In this document: positions 40,717 through 48,264 of the stretch, piece by piece | How the letters are laid out: the number at the start of each line of letters is the position of its first letter | How positions within the stretch are numbered: the first letter of the stretch is position 1 | Source of the DNA: Pseudomonas saxonica | GTDB taxonomy: Bacteria; Pseudomonadota; Gammaproteobacteria; Pseudomonadales; Pseudomonadaceae | Length of the DNA stretch: 64,000 nucleotides | NCBI RefSeq assembly: GCF_007858365.1 | Contig: NZ_VFIO01000013.1 | Coordinates: 1-64,000 of the forward strand | Direction: 5' to 3' | Translations under genes and position numbers: made by a program | The notes under the pieces: model-generated | Database searches by the model: none | What the model saw: only the letters and a program-made list of their open reading frames with translations | What the model was told of the DNA's origin: nothing

Positions 40717-41880
40717 CTAGAATGAACGCGGCAGTTCGAGCAGGTGCTCGGCCACGTATGACAGGATCAGGTTGGTGGAGATAGGCGCTACCTGGTACAG
40801 ACGGGTCTCGCGGAACTTGCGCTCGACGTCGTACTCATTGGCAAAACCGAAACCGCCGTGGGTCTGCAGGCACGCATTGGCCGCTTCCCAACTGGCTTTA
40901 GCCGCCAGGTACTTGGCCATGTTGGCCGCTGCGCCAGCGCTGCGCCCACTGTCGTACTCCTCGCAGGCACGCCAGCGCATCAAATCGGCGGCTTCAAGCT
41001 CGATGTGGGCTTCGGCAATCGGGAACTGCACACCCTGGTTCTGTCCGATCGGGCGACCGAACACCACCCGCTCGCGGGCGTACTGTGCGGACTTCTCATT
41101 GAACCAGCGGCCGTCACCAATGCACTCGGCGGCGATCAGCGTACGTTCGGCATTGAGCCCATCGAGTATGTAGCGAAACCCCTTGCCCTCTTGACCGATC
41201 AAGCTGCTGGCAGGGATTTTCAGGTTGTCGAAAAACAGCTCGTTGGTTTCGTGATTGACCATGTTGGCAATGGGCTGCACGGTCAGACCATTACCGATGG
41301 CTTCGCGCAAGTCGACCAGAAAGATCGACATGCCATCGACTTTTTTCTTCACCTGCGCCAAGGGTGTAGTGCGAGCCAGCAGGATCATCAGGTCCGAGTG
41401 CTGAACCCGAGAGATCCAGACCTTCTGGCCGTTGATCACGTACTCATCGCCCTGACGCACTGCAGTGGTCTTGATTTTGGTGGTGTCGGTACCGGTGGAT
41501 GGCTCGGTCACGCCCATGGACTGCAGGCGCAGCTCGCCGCTGGCAAGCTTGGGCAGGTAGTAGTTTTTCTGCTCTTCACTGCCGTGGCGCAGCAAGGTAA
41601 ACATGTTGTACATCTGGCCATGCACAGTGCCGGAGTTACCGCCGCAGTGGTTGACCTCTTCCAGGATCACCGAAGCCTCTGCCAGCCCCAGGCCTGAGCC
41701 ACCGTATTGTTCGGGGATCATCGCCGACAACCAGCCAGCCTTTGTCATGGCGCCAACGAACGCTTCGGGAAAGCCCTTTTCTTCGTCAATCTTGCGCCAG
41801 TACTCCGCCGGGAACTCGGCACACAGGGCGCGCACACCCTCGCGAATAGCGTTGTAGTCTTCGTTCAGATACGGATTCAT
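40717..41880 (-). CDS. Acyl-CoA dehydrogenase of the itaconate operon
   Basis: A 387-residue FAD-dependent acyl-CoA dehydrogenase. Visible: GWLSAMIPEQYGGSGLGLAEASVILEEV, LQSMGVTEPSTGTDTTKIKTTA (FAD/substrate loop), GKGFRYILDGLNAERTLIAAECIG, RVVFGRPIGQNQGVQFPIAEA, and a C-terminal QTHGGFGFANEYDVERKFRETRLYQVAPISTNL. All domains are present. Equivalent to PA0879. Its substrate in itaconate metabolism is not established; it may act on a side substrate such as a methylsuccinyl-type CoA ester (inference). Confidence 0.88.
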   Translation of the reverse strand: MNPYLNEDYNAIREGVRALCAEFPAEYWRKIDEEKGFPEAFVGAMTKAGWLSAMIPEQYGGSGLGLAEASVILEEVNHCGGNSGTVHGQMYNMFTLLRHGSEEQKNYYLPKLASGELRLQSMGVTEPSTGTDTTKIKTTAVRQGDEYVINGQKVWISRVQHSDLMILLARTTPLAQVKKKVDGMSIFLVDLREAIGNGLTVQPIANMVNHETNELFFDNLKIPASSLIGQEGKGFRYILDGLNAERTLIAAECIGDGRWFNEKSAQYARERVVFGRPIGQNQGVQFPIAEAHIELEAADLMRWRACEEYDSGRSAGAAANMAKYLAAKASWEAANACLQTHGGFGFANEYDVERKFRETRLYQVAPISTNLILSYVAEHLLELPRSF

Positions 41881-41902
41881 TGCAGATCCTTATTGTCATT
41901 AT

Positions 41903-42730
41903 TCAGTCAAAGATCACTTCGCCCTTCTGGGCCACGCCCTCGGCATTGCCCACCCACAACTCAGCCCTGCCCGCAGCCAAAACACGACCGCTCACCTCAA
42001 AGGGATGGGGCGCAATCAACGGGCGAACGCCGCGATAGGCGAAGCGCCGCAGGCGTGCAGCAGGATTGGCTCGGCAGAAAGCGCGCAGACTGAGCGTGGC
42101 CATAAGTGGGCCGTGAACCACCAACCCCGGGTAGCCTTCGATTTCGGTAGCGTAGGGCCAGTCGTAATGGATGCGGTGACCATTGAAGGTCACGGCTGAG
42201 TAGCGGAACAACAAAGTGGGGGTTGGCGTGACGGATTCCTGCCAGGTGCCCTCGGGCAACGGGTCGCCGCTTGCGAGCTTGGGAGGGGTGGGTTCGCGGT
42301 AAACGATGTCCTGCTCTTCACGAATCGCCAATAGCCCGTCCTGCAGGTAGTCATGCTGGACGGTGACAAACAATAGTGAGCCGGTCTTGCCGTGCTTTTG
42401 CTGAACATCGGTAATGGTCGAAACCCGCGTGGCTTGAGCGTCCACCTTGAGCGGCGCGTGGAACTCGATACGGCCGCCGGCCCACATGCGGTTGCGGTTG
42501 TCGGCAGGTGGCAGAAAGCCTCCGCGGGCAGGATGACCATCGCCGCCCAAACCGCTGCCTTGCACCGCGGGCTGGAAGAAACACCACTGCCACAGCGCCG
42601 GCAAGGGTTCACCGGCCTGGGGCGCTTGCTCACCCAGAGTGGCCGCTATGCGGGTGACCAGGTTCAGGCTCAGGTGATCATGGATTTCTTCAGTGCGCCC
42701 GACCCAGGCGGACAGTGCGTTATCGCTCAT
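41903..42730 (-). CDS. ich: Itaconyl-CoA hydratase (FAS1-like/MaoC dehydratase, HTD2 family)
   Basis: Hydrates itaconyl-CoA to citramalyl-CoA, linking the CoA-transferase to the lyase. It has 275 residues in a double hot-dog layout: an N-terminal half with WQWCFFQPAVQGSGLGGDGHP and RMWAGGRIEFHAPL, and a C-terminal half with FRYSAVTFNGHRIHYDWPYA and GLVVHGPLMATL, where the NGHRIHYD stretch is the catalytic His/Asp region of mesaconyl-C4-CoA hydratase-like enzymes. It is the first gene of the leftward operon, divergent from the LysR regulator. Equivalent to PA0878. Confidence 0.9.
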   Translation of the reverse strand: MSDNALSAWVGRTEEIHDHLSLNLVTRIAATLGEQAPQAGEPLPALWQWCFFQPAVQGSGLGGDGHPARGGFLPPADNRNRMWAGGRIEFHAPLKVDAQATRVSTITDVQQKHGKTGSLLFVTVQHDYLQDGLLAIREEQDIVYREPTPPKLASGDPLPEGTWQESVTPTPTLLFRYSAVTFNGHRIHYDWPYATEIEGYPGLVVHGPLMATLSLRAFCRANPAARLRRFAYRGVRPLIAPHPFEVSGRVLAAGRAELWVGNAEGVAQKGEVIFD

Positions 42731-42755
42731 CGGTGATTGCCCCGTGGCTTGTTAT

Positions 42756-42776
42756 TTTGGACATGATTGCCAAAAG
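42756..42776. promoter_or_regulatory. Candidate LysR operator in the ich-itcR intergenic region
   Basis: TTTTGG-ACATGATTG-CCAAAA, a perfect 6-bp inverted repeat with a 9-base spacer, lies 26 bases upstream of ich and 98 bases upstream of the LysR gene. It contains T-N11-A pairings typical of LysR-type binding sites. It is probably the site through which the regulator controls both genes. Confidence 0.5.
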
Positions 42777-42873
42777 CATAGCGATCTGTGAATCTGCGTT
42801 TCGGTAAGGGGGCGTTCGGTTTTGGTTAACGCTGGAATTCTGCAGCTGCATTCATGCCCAAGGAAAATCAGCC

Positions 42874-43785
42874 ATGCACTTTGATCTCGTCGACCTGCGC
42901 CTGTTTATCCATATTGCCGAATCCCCCAGCATGACTCAGGGTGCACGCAAGGCATTCATTTCCCCGGCTGCGGCCAGTGCCCGCATCAAAAGCCTTGAAG
43001 AAAACCTCACCAGCCGCCTGCTCTACCGGGACAGCCGGGGCGTTGAGCTCACGCCTGCGGGCGAACTGTTTTTGCACCATGCGCGCGTGATCATGCGCCA
43101 GGTGGACTACATGAAAAGCGAGTTCACCGAGTACGGCACCGAGTCCTCAGGGCATATCAGGATCTTTGCCAACACCACGGCGGCCACTGAGTTCTTGCCC
43201 GAAATCCTCGCCGGTTTTCTCGCCGAGCGTCCGGGGGTAACCGTTGACCTGCAGGAGCGATTGAGTCGCGACATCGTGCGTGGCGTGATGGATGGTTCTA
43301 CAGACATGGGCATCATTGCCGGCCCGGTCGAGGCCGACAGCTTGCAGGTCATACACTTCAGTACCGACCAGCTGGTACTGGTGACGCCCCTCGATCATCC
43401 CCTGGCCCGGCGCAAATCGATCAAGCTGGCAGAAACCCTGGCTTATCCGCACATAGGCCTGCACGAAGGCACCACCCTGCTGCGGTTTTTGAGTGAACAG
43501 GTAGCCCTGCACGGCAATACGCTGAACATGCGCATCAAGGTCTACAGTTTCGAAGCGATGTGCCGGATGGTTGAAGCGGGTGTGGGCCTGGCCATCCTTC
43601 CTGAGTCTTCGGCACGCCGACATCAACAAACCATGGGCCTGTCAGTCATCGAGCTCGACGAGCCCTGGCGCGTACGGGAGCGAAGTGTGCTGGTGCGCGA
43701 TTTACAGGCACTACCGAAGGTGACCCGTACCTTGATCGACATTTTATTGGCGCAAAACCAAGGTTCGGTTCAAGCAAAAAAATGA
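42874..43785 (+). CDS. itcR: LysR-type regulator of the itaconate operon
   Basis: A 303-residue regulator with an N-terminal winged helix-turn-helix (LVDLRLFIHIAESPSMTQGA, then PAAASARIKSLEENL) and a C-terminal periplasmic-binding-like co-inducer domain (HIRIFANTTAATEFLPEILAGF onward). It is divergent from the ich-to-dctM operon with a 143-base gap holding a palindrome, the classic LysR layout, and matches PA0877 by position. It probably activates the operon with itaconate or its CoA ester as inducer (inference). Confidence 0.9.
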   Translation: MHFDLVDLRLFIHIAESPSMTQGARKAFISPAAASARIKSLEENLTSRLLYRDSRGVELTPAGELFLHHARVIMRQVDYMKSEFTEYGTESSGHIRIFANTTAATEFLPEILAGFLAERPGVTVDLQERLSRDIVRGVMDGSTDMGIIAGPVEADSLQVIHFSTDQLVLVTPLDHPLARRKSIKLAETLAYPHIGLHEGTTLLRFLSEQVALHGNTLNMRIKVYSFEAMCRMVEAGVGLAILPESSARRHQQTMGLSVIELDEPWRVRERSVLVRDLQALPKVTRTLIDILLAQNQGSVQAKK

Positions 43786-44036
43786 ACGTTGGCCTTTGAT
43801 CCGCCGGAGCACCCTGCTCCCCGTGGTTTTTGTCAAACGCGTACAGCGATACCTGCCGTTAAAGGCTCTCGTAACAAATGGTCGTCATTCATATAAAACT
43901 TCTGAATGCCCACCTACTCTCATGTTTACGCTGACGAGTCATCGTGTGTCGTCACGAGCCACTTCATCAGTAGTTAATTGCTTACAGCCCAAGTGTTCGC
44001 CTCTCACAAATCGCTCATACAATTCAGGAATCGACT

Positions 44037-44558
44037 ATGAAACGCTCTCTGTGGTTTGGTTTGATCGGTACCCTCGTAGCGGGTACGGCCCACGCGGCAA
44101 CTCAAGATGTACCCATGAATCTGGTGAGCGCCGACGGTGCGCCTCAAGCCATCGGCTCGATAACGATCAGTGAAACCCCCTATGGCCTGCTGTTCACGCC
44201 GAATCTAAAATCACTGCCGGTGGGAGTGCATGGTTTCCATGTGCACGAAAACGGCAGTTGCGAACCAGGCGTGAAGGATGGCGTCAAAGGTGCCGCGCTA
44301 GCAGCCGGTGGGCATTTCGATCCGCAGAAAACCGGTAAGCATCTTGGGCCGTATGCTGACGGGCACCTGGGTGATTTACCGGCGGTGTACGTCACCGCCG
44401 ACGGCATGGCTACCTACCCGGTGCTAGCTCCGCGGCTCAAGAGCCTCTCAGAGATCAAAGGCCACGCGCTGATGATCCATGCCGGTGGTGATAACCATTC
44501 GGATATGCCCAAGCCGTTGGGCGGTGGTGGCGACCGTGTGGCGTGCGGCGTGATCTGA
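44037..44558 (+). CDS. sodC: Periplasmic superoxide dismutase [Cu-Zn]
   Basis: Disproportionates superoxide in the periplasm. It has 173 residues, with a signal peptide of about 20 (MKRSLWFGLIGTLVAG, ending AHA). The Cu/Zn ligands are in GVHGFHVHENGSCEPG, GGHFDPQKTGKHLGPY and GHALMIHAGGDNHSD, and the disulfide Cys pair (GSCEPG and RVACGVI) is present. A short AGGAATCGACT-type site precedes the ATG. It is convergent with nirD and otherwise alone. Confidence 0.93.
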   Translation: MKRSLWFGLIGTLVAGTAHAATQDVPMNLVSADGAPQAIGSITISETPYGLLFTPNLKSLPVGVHGFHVHENGSCEPGVKDGVKGAALAAGGHFDPQKTGKHLGPYADGHLGDLPAVYVTADGMATYPVLAPRLKSLSEIKGHALMIHAGGDNHSDMPKPLGGGGDRVACGVI

Positions 44559-44629
44559 TTCCCACAAGGAGATCCAGGCGCTCATGCAACCTGTGCGCCT
44601 ATCGCCTTGATCGATCTACCTTTCGGCAC

Positions 44630-44675
44630 GGCAGACATTTAGGCCAAAATGGCAATTCCCAGCTTGATGTCTGCC
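44630..44675. repeat. Inverted repeat between sodC and nirD, possible bidirectional terminator or attenuation structure
   Basis: A perfect 9-bp inverted repeat, GGCAGACAT and ATGTCTGCC, encloses 28 bases that themselves contain a GCCA-AAA-TGGC hairpin. It lies between two convergent genes. No strong T-run follows either arm, so termination is possible but not certain. Confidence 0.4.
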
Positions 44676-44724
44676 ACCGTCAGCGCCGGTGGCTTTGGCC
44701 TTACCTACGAGACACCACGTTACC

Positions 44725-45084
44725 TCACCCCAAATCAATCTCTACCAAATCCCCCACCATCCTGACCGGCCAACTGCGCAGTGGCTGCTCAGGAAACTCC
44801 AAACAGCTGCCATCACCCAGCCGGTAGTGCTGCTTATACAGTGGCGAAGCGATCACCAACTGCCCCGCCAAACAGCCGACAATCCCCCTCCCTATCACGT
44901 TCGCACCAGACACAGGGTCGCGATTTTCCAAGGCATACAGCTGTTTGCCAGCCTCTTGCGCGGGCAGATAGAACAGCGCTACCTGCACCCCATCAACGAG
45001 CGATACCACACCGGAATTTGCGACCAAATCGCCATACCCGCAGGCTGGACGCCAGAGTTGTTGGTTCATGGTTAGGCTGCTCAT
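44725..45084 (-). CDS. nirD: Assimilatory nitrite reductase [NAD(P)H] small subunit
   Basis: A 119-residue Rieske-like NirD protein. The fold is recognised from YALENRDPVSGANVIGRGIVG and the C-terminal IASPLYKQHYRLGDGSCLEFPEQPLRSWPVR; the Rieske Cys/His ligands are absent, as is normal for NirD. The start overlaps the nirB stop by one base (TGATG), so it is translationally coupled. It is needed with NirB for six-electron reduction of nitrite to ammonium. Confidence 0.93.
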   Translation of the reverse strand: MSSLTMNQQLWRPACGYGDLVANSGVVSLVDGVQVALFYLPAQEAGKQLYALENRDPVSGANVIGRGIVGCLAGQLVIASPLYKQHYRLGDGSCLEFPEQPLRSWPVRMVGDLVEIDLG

Positions 45085-47636
45085 CAGATCATCTCCTCTA
45101 CAGGAATAAGGTTGAGTTCTTCGACGCTGATCGGGCGAATTTGGCCGCGTTCTTTGACGAAGTTAATGTCCGGGTCGCCTGCCTTGTCGTTGACGAAGGT
45201 GCGGAAACGTTTGAGTTTTTCCGGGTCCTGCAAGGTGTTTGCCCATTCGCACTCGAAACGATCGACTACCAACTGCATCTGCGCCTCCAGTTCGGCGCCT
45301 AAACCCAAACTATCGTCGATGATTACCGCTTTCAGGTAATCCAACCCTCCTTCCAGGCTTTCGCGCCATACCGAAGTGCGCTGCAGTTTGTCGGCGGTGC
45401 GGATGTAGAGCATCAGGAAGCGGTCGATGTAACGGATTAGGGTTTCGCTATCAAGGTCAGTAGCGAACAGATCGGCGTGCCGTGGCCGCATACCACCGTT
45501 GCCGCTGATGTAGAGGTTCCAGCCCTTTTCGGTAGCGATGACACCAACGTCTTTGCTCTGAGCCTCGGCGCACTCACGGGCGCATCCGGAGACGGCGAAC
45601 TTGAGCTTGTGCGGCGAGCGCAGGCCCTTGTAGCGGTCCTCGATCAATAGCGCCATTTTCACGCTGTCCTGTACACCGTAACGGCACCACGTACTGCCCA
45701 CGCAGGATTTCACCGTGCGAGTCGACTTACCATAAGCGTGGCCGGTTTCGAAACCGGCTACGATCAGTTCGCTCCAGATATCCGGCAATTCGTGCAGTTG
45801 CGCACCAAAAAGGTCGATGCGCTGGCCCCCGGTGATCTTGGTATAGAGGTTGTATTTCTTCGCTACCGCGCCAATGGCGATGAGACCGTTCGGGGTGATC
45901 TCTCCTGCAGGAATACGCGGCACCACCGAGTAGGTGCCGTTCTTCTGCATATTGGCCATAAAGCTGTCGTTAGTGTCTTGCAGCGGCACCAGCCATGGTT
46001 CTTGAATCTGCCGGTTCCAGCATGAGGCAAGGATAGAGCCCACGACCGGTTTGCAGATAACGCAGCCCAGGTGACCTTTACCGTGGCGGGCCAGCAATTC
46101 GTCAAATGACTCGATGCCTTCCACTCGTACCAAGGAATACAGATCTTGGCGGGTATAAGCGAAATGCTCGCACAAGCTCTTGTCGACGCTGACACCACGG
46201 GCAGTCAGTTCATGTTCGAAAACTTGTTTGAGCAAGCCCGCACAACCACCGCAACCGGTGCCCGCTTTAGTCTGTGCCTTGATGCCAGCGAGGTCACTGC
46301 AACCAGCATCGATGGCGCAGCAGATCGCGCCCTTGTTCACGTTATGGCAAGAGCACACGGTGGCGGTGGCAGGCAGCGCGTCCACGCCAACAGCTGGAGC
46401 AGCGTCACTCAAAGGCAGAATCAGCGACGACGGATCGTTCGGCAGTGCGAGGCCGTTTTGCACGTACTGGAGCAGCGTGTCGTAGTAGCTGTTGTCGCCC
46501 ACTAACATCGCGCCAAGGGCTTGTTTGCCATCGGCAGAGACCACCAATCGACGGTAACTGCCGCAGGCTTCGTCGATAAAGCGGTAGCTGCGCGAGCCAG
46601 CGATAGCGCCATGTGCGTCACCGATGGAGCCGACATCCACGCCGAGTAGTTTTAGTTTCGTGGACATATCGGTGCCGATAAAAGGCTCTGCCTCTTCACC
46701 GCATAATTGCGCGGCGACGCTGCGAGCCATTTGATAACCCGGCGCTACCAAACCAAAGATGCTGCCATTCCACGCTGCGCATTCACCAATGGCGTAGATG
46801 TTCGTGTCACTGCTGCGGCACTGGCTGTCGATGGCGATACCGCCGCGCACACCCAGTTCCAACTCACACTGCCGGGCCAGCGCGTCTTGCGGGCGGATAC
46901 CGGCGGAGAACACGATCAGATCGGTTTCCAGAAATTCGTCATTGGCGAAGTTCATACGGTAGCGATACTCGCTGCCGGGGGTGATTGACTGGGTGCCACG
47001 AGACACATGCACGCTCACCCCCAATGCTTCGATACGGGCCTTCAGCGCCTGCCCACCATGGTCATCCAGCTGCACAGGCATCAGGCGCGATGCGAACTCC
47101 ACCACATGGGCTTCGAGCCCCAGACACTTGAGGGCATTGGCCGCTTCCAGCCCGAGCAATCCCCCACCTACCACCACGCCGCGGCGCGCATTTTTTGCCG
47201 CAGCCTGGATAGTGTCAAGATCGCCCAGGGTGCGATAGACCAAGCGTGAATCGCCGACAGCACCTTCAATCGGCGGCACAAAGGGGAAGGAGCCAGTGGC
47301 CATGACCAACTGGTCGTAAGGCACGCAGCCATTGGCGGTGATCACCTCACGGCGTGCACGGTCGATTTCCAGCACAGGTACGCCCAAATGAAGGGTTACG
47401 CCTGGAGTCTGGTACAGCGCTGCTTCGCCGAGGGCGAGAGATTCGGCATCACGGCCGCCGAAGTATTCGGACAGATGCACGCGGTCATAAGCACGCAGCG
47501 GCTCTTCGCTAAACACATGAATCTGAAAGCGGCCGAGAGCACCGCGTTCCACCAGTTGCTCCACGAAGTGATGGCCAACCATACCGTTGCCAATAACCAC
47601 CAGTTGTTGAATATCAGTCGCCCATTTACTGTTCAT
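45084..47636 (-). CDS. nirB: Assimilatory nitrite reductase [NAD(P)H] large subunit
   Basis: Reduces nitrite to ammonium in the cytoplasm using NAD(P)H, FAD, [2Fe-2S], [4Fe-4S] and siroheme. It has 850 residues from the ATG at 47636. Domains in order: FAD/NAD-binding reductase (QQLVVIGNGMVGHHFVEQL, then GGGLLGLEAANALKCLG), BFD-like [2Fe-2S] Cys cluster (CSCHNVNKGAICCAI and CGGC), and the siroheme domain with SCVGSTWCRYG and SGCARECAEAQ carrying the four Cys. The open frame upstream to 47696 runs through the leader terminator, so the downstream start is preferred. It is expressed from a sigma-54-type promoter through a NasT-type leader; the siroheme is made by the nearby cobA. Confidence 0.95.
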   Translation of the reverse strand: MNSKWATDIQQLVVIGNGMVGHHFVEQLVERGALGRFQIHVFSEEPLRAYDRVHLSEYFGGRDAESLALGEAALYQTPGVTLHLGVPVLEIDRARREVITANGCVPYDQLVMATGSFPFVPPIEGAVGDSRLVYRTLGDLDTIQAAAKNARRGVVVGGGLLGLEAANALKCLGLEAHVVEFASRLMPVQLDDHGGQALKARIEALGVSVHVSRGTQSITPGSEYRYRMNFANDEFLETDLIVFSAGIRPQDALARQCELELGVRGGIAIDSQCRSSDTNIYAIGECAAWNGSIFGLVAPGYQMARSVAAQLCGEEAEPFIGTDMSTKLKLLGVDVGSIGDAHGAIAGSRSYRFIDEACGSYRRLVVSADGKQALGAMLVGDNSYYDTLLQYVQNGLALPNDPSSLILPLSDAAPAVGVDALPATATVCSCHNVNKGAICCAIDAGCSDLAGIKAQTKAGTGCGGCAGLLKQVFEHELTARGVSVDKSLCEHFAYTRQDLYSLVRVEGIESFDELLARHGKGHLGCVICKPVVGSILASCWNRQIQEPWLVPLQDTNDSFMANMQKNGTYSVVPRIPAGEITPNGLIAIGAVAKKYNLYTKITGGQRIDLFGAQLHELPDIWSELIVAGFETGHAYGKSTRTVKSCVGSTWCRYGVQDSVKMALLIEDRYKGLRSPHKLKFAVSGCARECAEAQSKDVGVIATEKGWNLYISGNGGMRPRHADLFATDLDSETLIRYIDRFLMLYIRTADKLQRTSVWRESLEGGLDYLKAVIIDDSLGLGAELEAQMQLVVDRFECEWANTLQDPEKLKRFRTFVNDKAGDPDINFVKERGQIRPISVEELNLIPVEEMI

Positions 47637-47674
47637 AAGTGCACCCGCCAAAGCCGCTCCATTTTTTCGAAGGC

Positions 47675-47709
47675 AAAAAAAAACGCCTGGAACCAAAAGG
47701 TTCCAGGCG
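47675..47709 (-). terminator. Leader terminator of nirBD
   Basis: On the minus strand, CGCCTGGAACC-TTTT-GGTTCCAGGCG (11-bp perfect stem) followed by nine T, located 39-73 bases upstream of the nirB ATG and inside its transcript. It would stop transcription unless antiterminated. Its 5' arm shares bases with the CAGGC-AAAGGC-GCCTG hairpin. Confidence 0.92.
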
Positions 47710-47719
47710 CCTTTGCCTG
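47704..47719 (-). promoter_or_regulatory. NasT (ANTAR) target hairpin P2 in the nirB leader
   Basis: On the minus strand CAGGC-AAAGGC-GCCTG: a 5-bp perfect stem and a 6-base loop with A at position 1 and G at position 4, as in ANTAR RNA targets. Its 3' arm is the start of the terminator 5' arm, so hairpin and terminator exclude each other. The same loop occurs in the nasA leader. Confidence 0.75.
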
Positions 47720-47781
47720 TTCGTGCCGCCGGCCCTTGAGCCTGTCGCAGTCATTGTCACCCGGGCCTGTGTTGGCCAACA

Positions 47782-47797
47782 CGATCGCCATTGATCG
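47782..47797 (-). promoter_or_regulatory. NasT (ANTAR) target hairpin P1 in the nirB leader
   Basis: On the minus strand CGATC-AATGGC-GATCG: 5-bp perfect stem, hexaloop with A1 and G4. It is the upstream partner of the hairpin at 47704-47719, about 62 bases away. An alternative, imperfect hairpin with loop ACTGCG lies at 47807-47829. Confidence 0.6.
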
Positions 47798-47842
47798 ACG
47801 GGGCGTCTCACGTGCGCAGTCGCAGTGAGCTGTTTAGGTATA

Positions 47843-47859
47843 TGCAGTGGCTGTGCCAG
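47843..47859 (-). promoter_or_regulatory. Sigma-54-type promoter of nirBD
   Basis: On the minus strand CTGGCAC-AGCCA-CTGCA: GG and GC are exactly 10 bases apart, as required for the -24/-12 element. The predicted start is near 47832, about 196 bases upstream of nirB and just before the ANTAR hairpins. NtrC control is the usual pattern for such promoters. Confidence 0.75.
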
Positions 47860-48094
47860 AAATTAAATACTGGCTTGCAGAGTCCGACATTGAAGGGGGT
47901 AACCGCATTACAGCGAGATTGACGAGCCCTCATTACAGTTCCAAAACAGTGCGGATTTTTATCTGGCGCCCCAAGACAAGGCGACATCAACGGAAAAAAA
48001 GTACGGCGTAAGGTCTTTACGTAAGGGGGTCGAACCAGCAAAACCTCGCAGCTGAAGCACATCCCACAAAGCACCGCAGTCGCGCCGACACTTA

Positions 48095-48111
48095 TTGGCC
48101 CAGCCATTGCT
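48095..48111 (+). promoter_or_regulatory. Sigma-54-type promoter of nasA
   Basis: TTGGCCC-AGCCA-TTGCT with GG-N10-GC spacing. The predicted start is near 48122, about 143 bases before the nasA ATG. It faces away from the nirBD promoter, so the intergenic region 47637-48264 holds both divergent promoters and both leaders. Confidence 0.75.
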
Positions 48112-48125
48112 AAGCATAAGCACAG

Positions 48126-48143
48126 GCTATCAACGACGATGGC
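48126..48143 (+). promoter_or_regulatory. NasT (ANTAR) target hairpin P1 in the nasA leader
   Basis: GCTATC-AACGAC-GATGGC: 6-bp stem with one G-U pair, hexaloop with A1 and G4. The same loop sequence is used in the narK leader P1. It lies immediately after the predicted transcription start. Confidence 0.75.
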
Positions 48144-48165
48144 TCAATCATTCAGGCAAAGACAC

Positions 48166-48181
48166 ACGACAAAGGCGCCGT
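48166..48181 (+). promoter_or_regulatory. NasT (ANTAR) target hairpin P2 in the nasA leader
   Basis: ACGAC-AAAGGC-GCCGT: 5-bp stem with one A-C mismatch, hexaloop with A1 and G4, loop identical to nirB P2. The loop and 3' arm are the first bases of the terminator 5' arm, so formation of P2 would prevent the terminator. Confidence 0.7.
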
Positions 48182-48223
48182 GCAACTCCCGTTGAAAGAC
48201 GAGGAGCAGCATGGCGCCTTTTT
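48171..48223 (+). terminator. Leader terminator of nasA
   Basis: AAGGCGCCGTGC pairs with GCATGGCGCCTT (12 bp with one G-U) and CTCC/GGAG extends it inward. TTTTT follows. It ends 41 bases before the nasA ATG, within the transcript from the upstream sigma-54 promoter. Confidence 0.88.
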
Positions 48224-48264
48224 ACGTTTCTGGGTCTTCATGAGATCCCTGGCGAGGTAGCAAG

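Noticed and set aside
43796..44173. 125-codon plus-strand frame upstream of sodC
   Set aside because: It overlaps the sodC signal sequence in another frame and has no domain features.
44725..45084. NirD as a functional Rieske iron-sulfur protein
   Set aside because: The Cys and His ligands of a Rieske cluster are absent, as is normal for NirD, so no cluster should be annotated.
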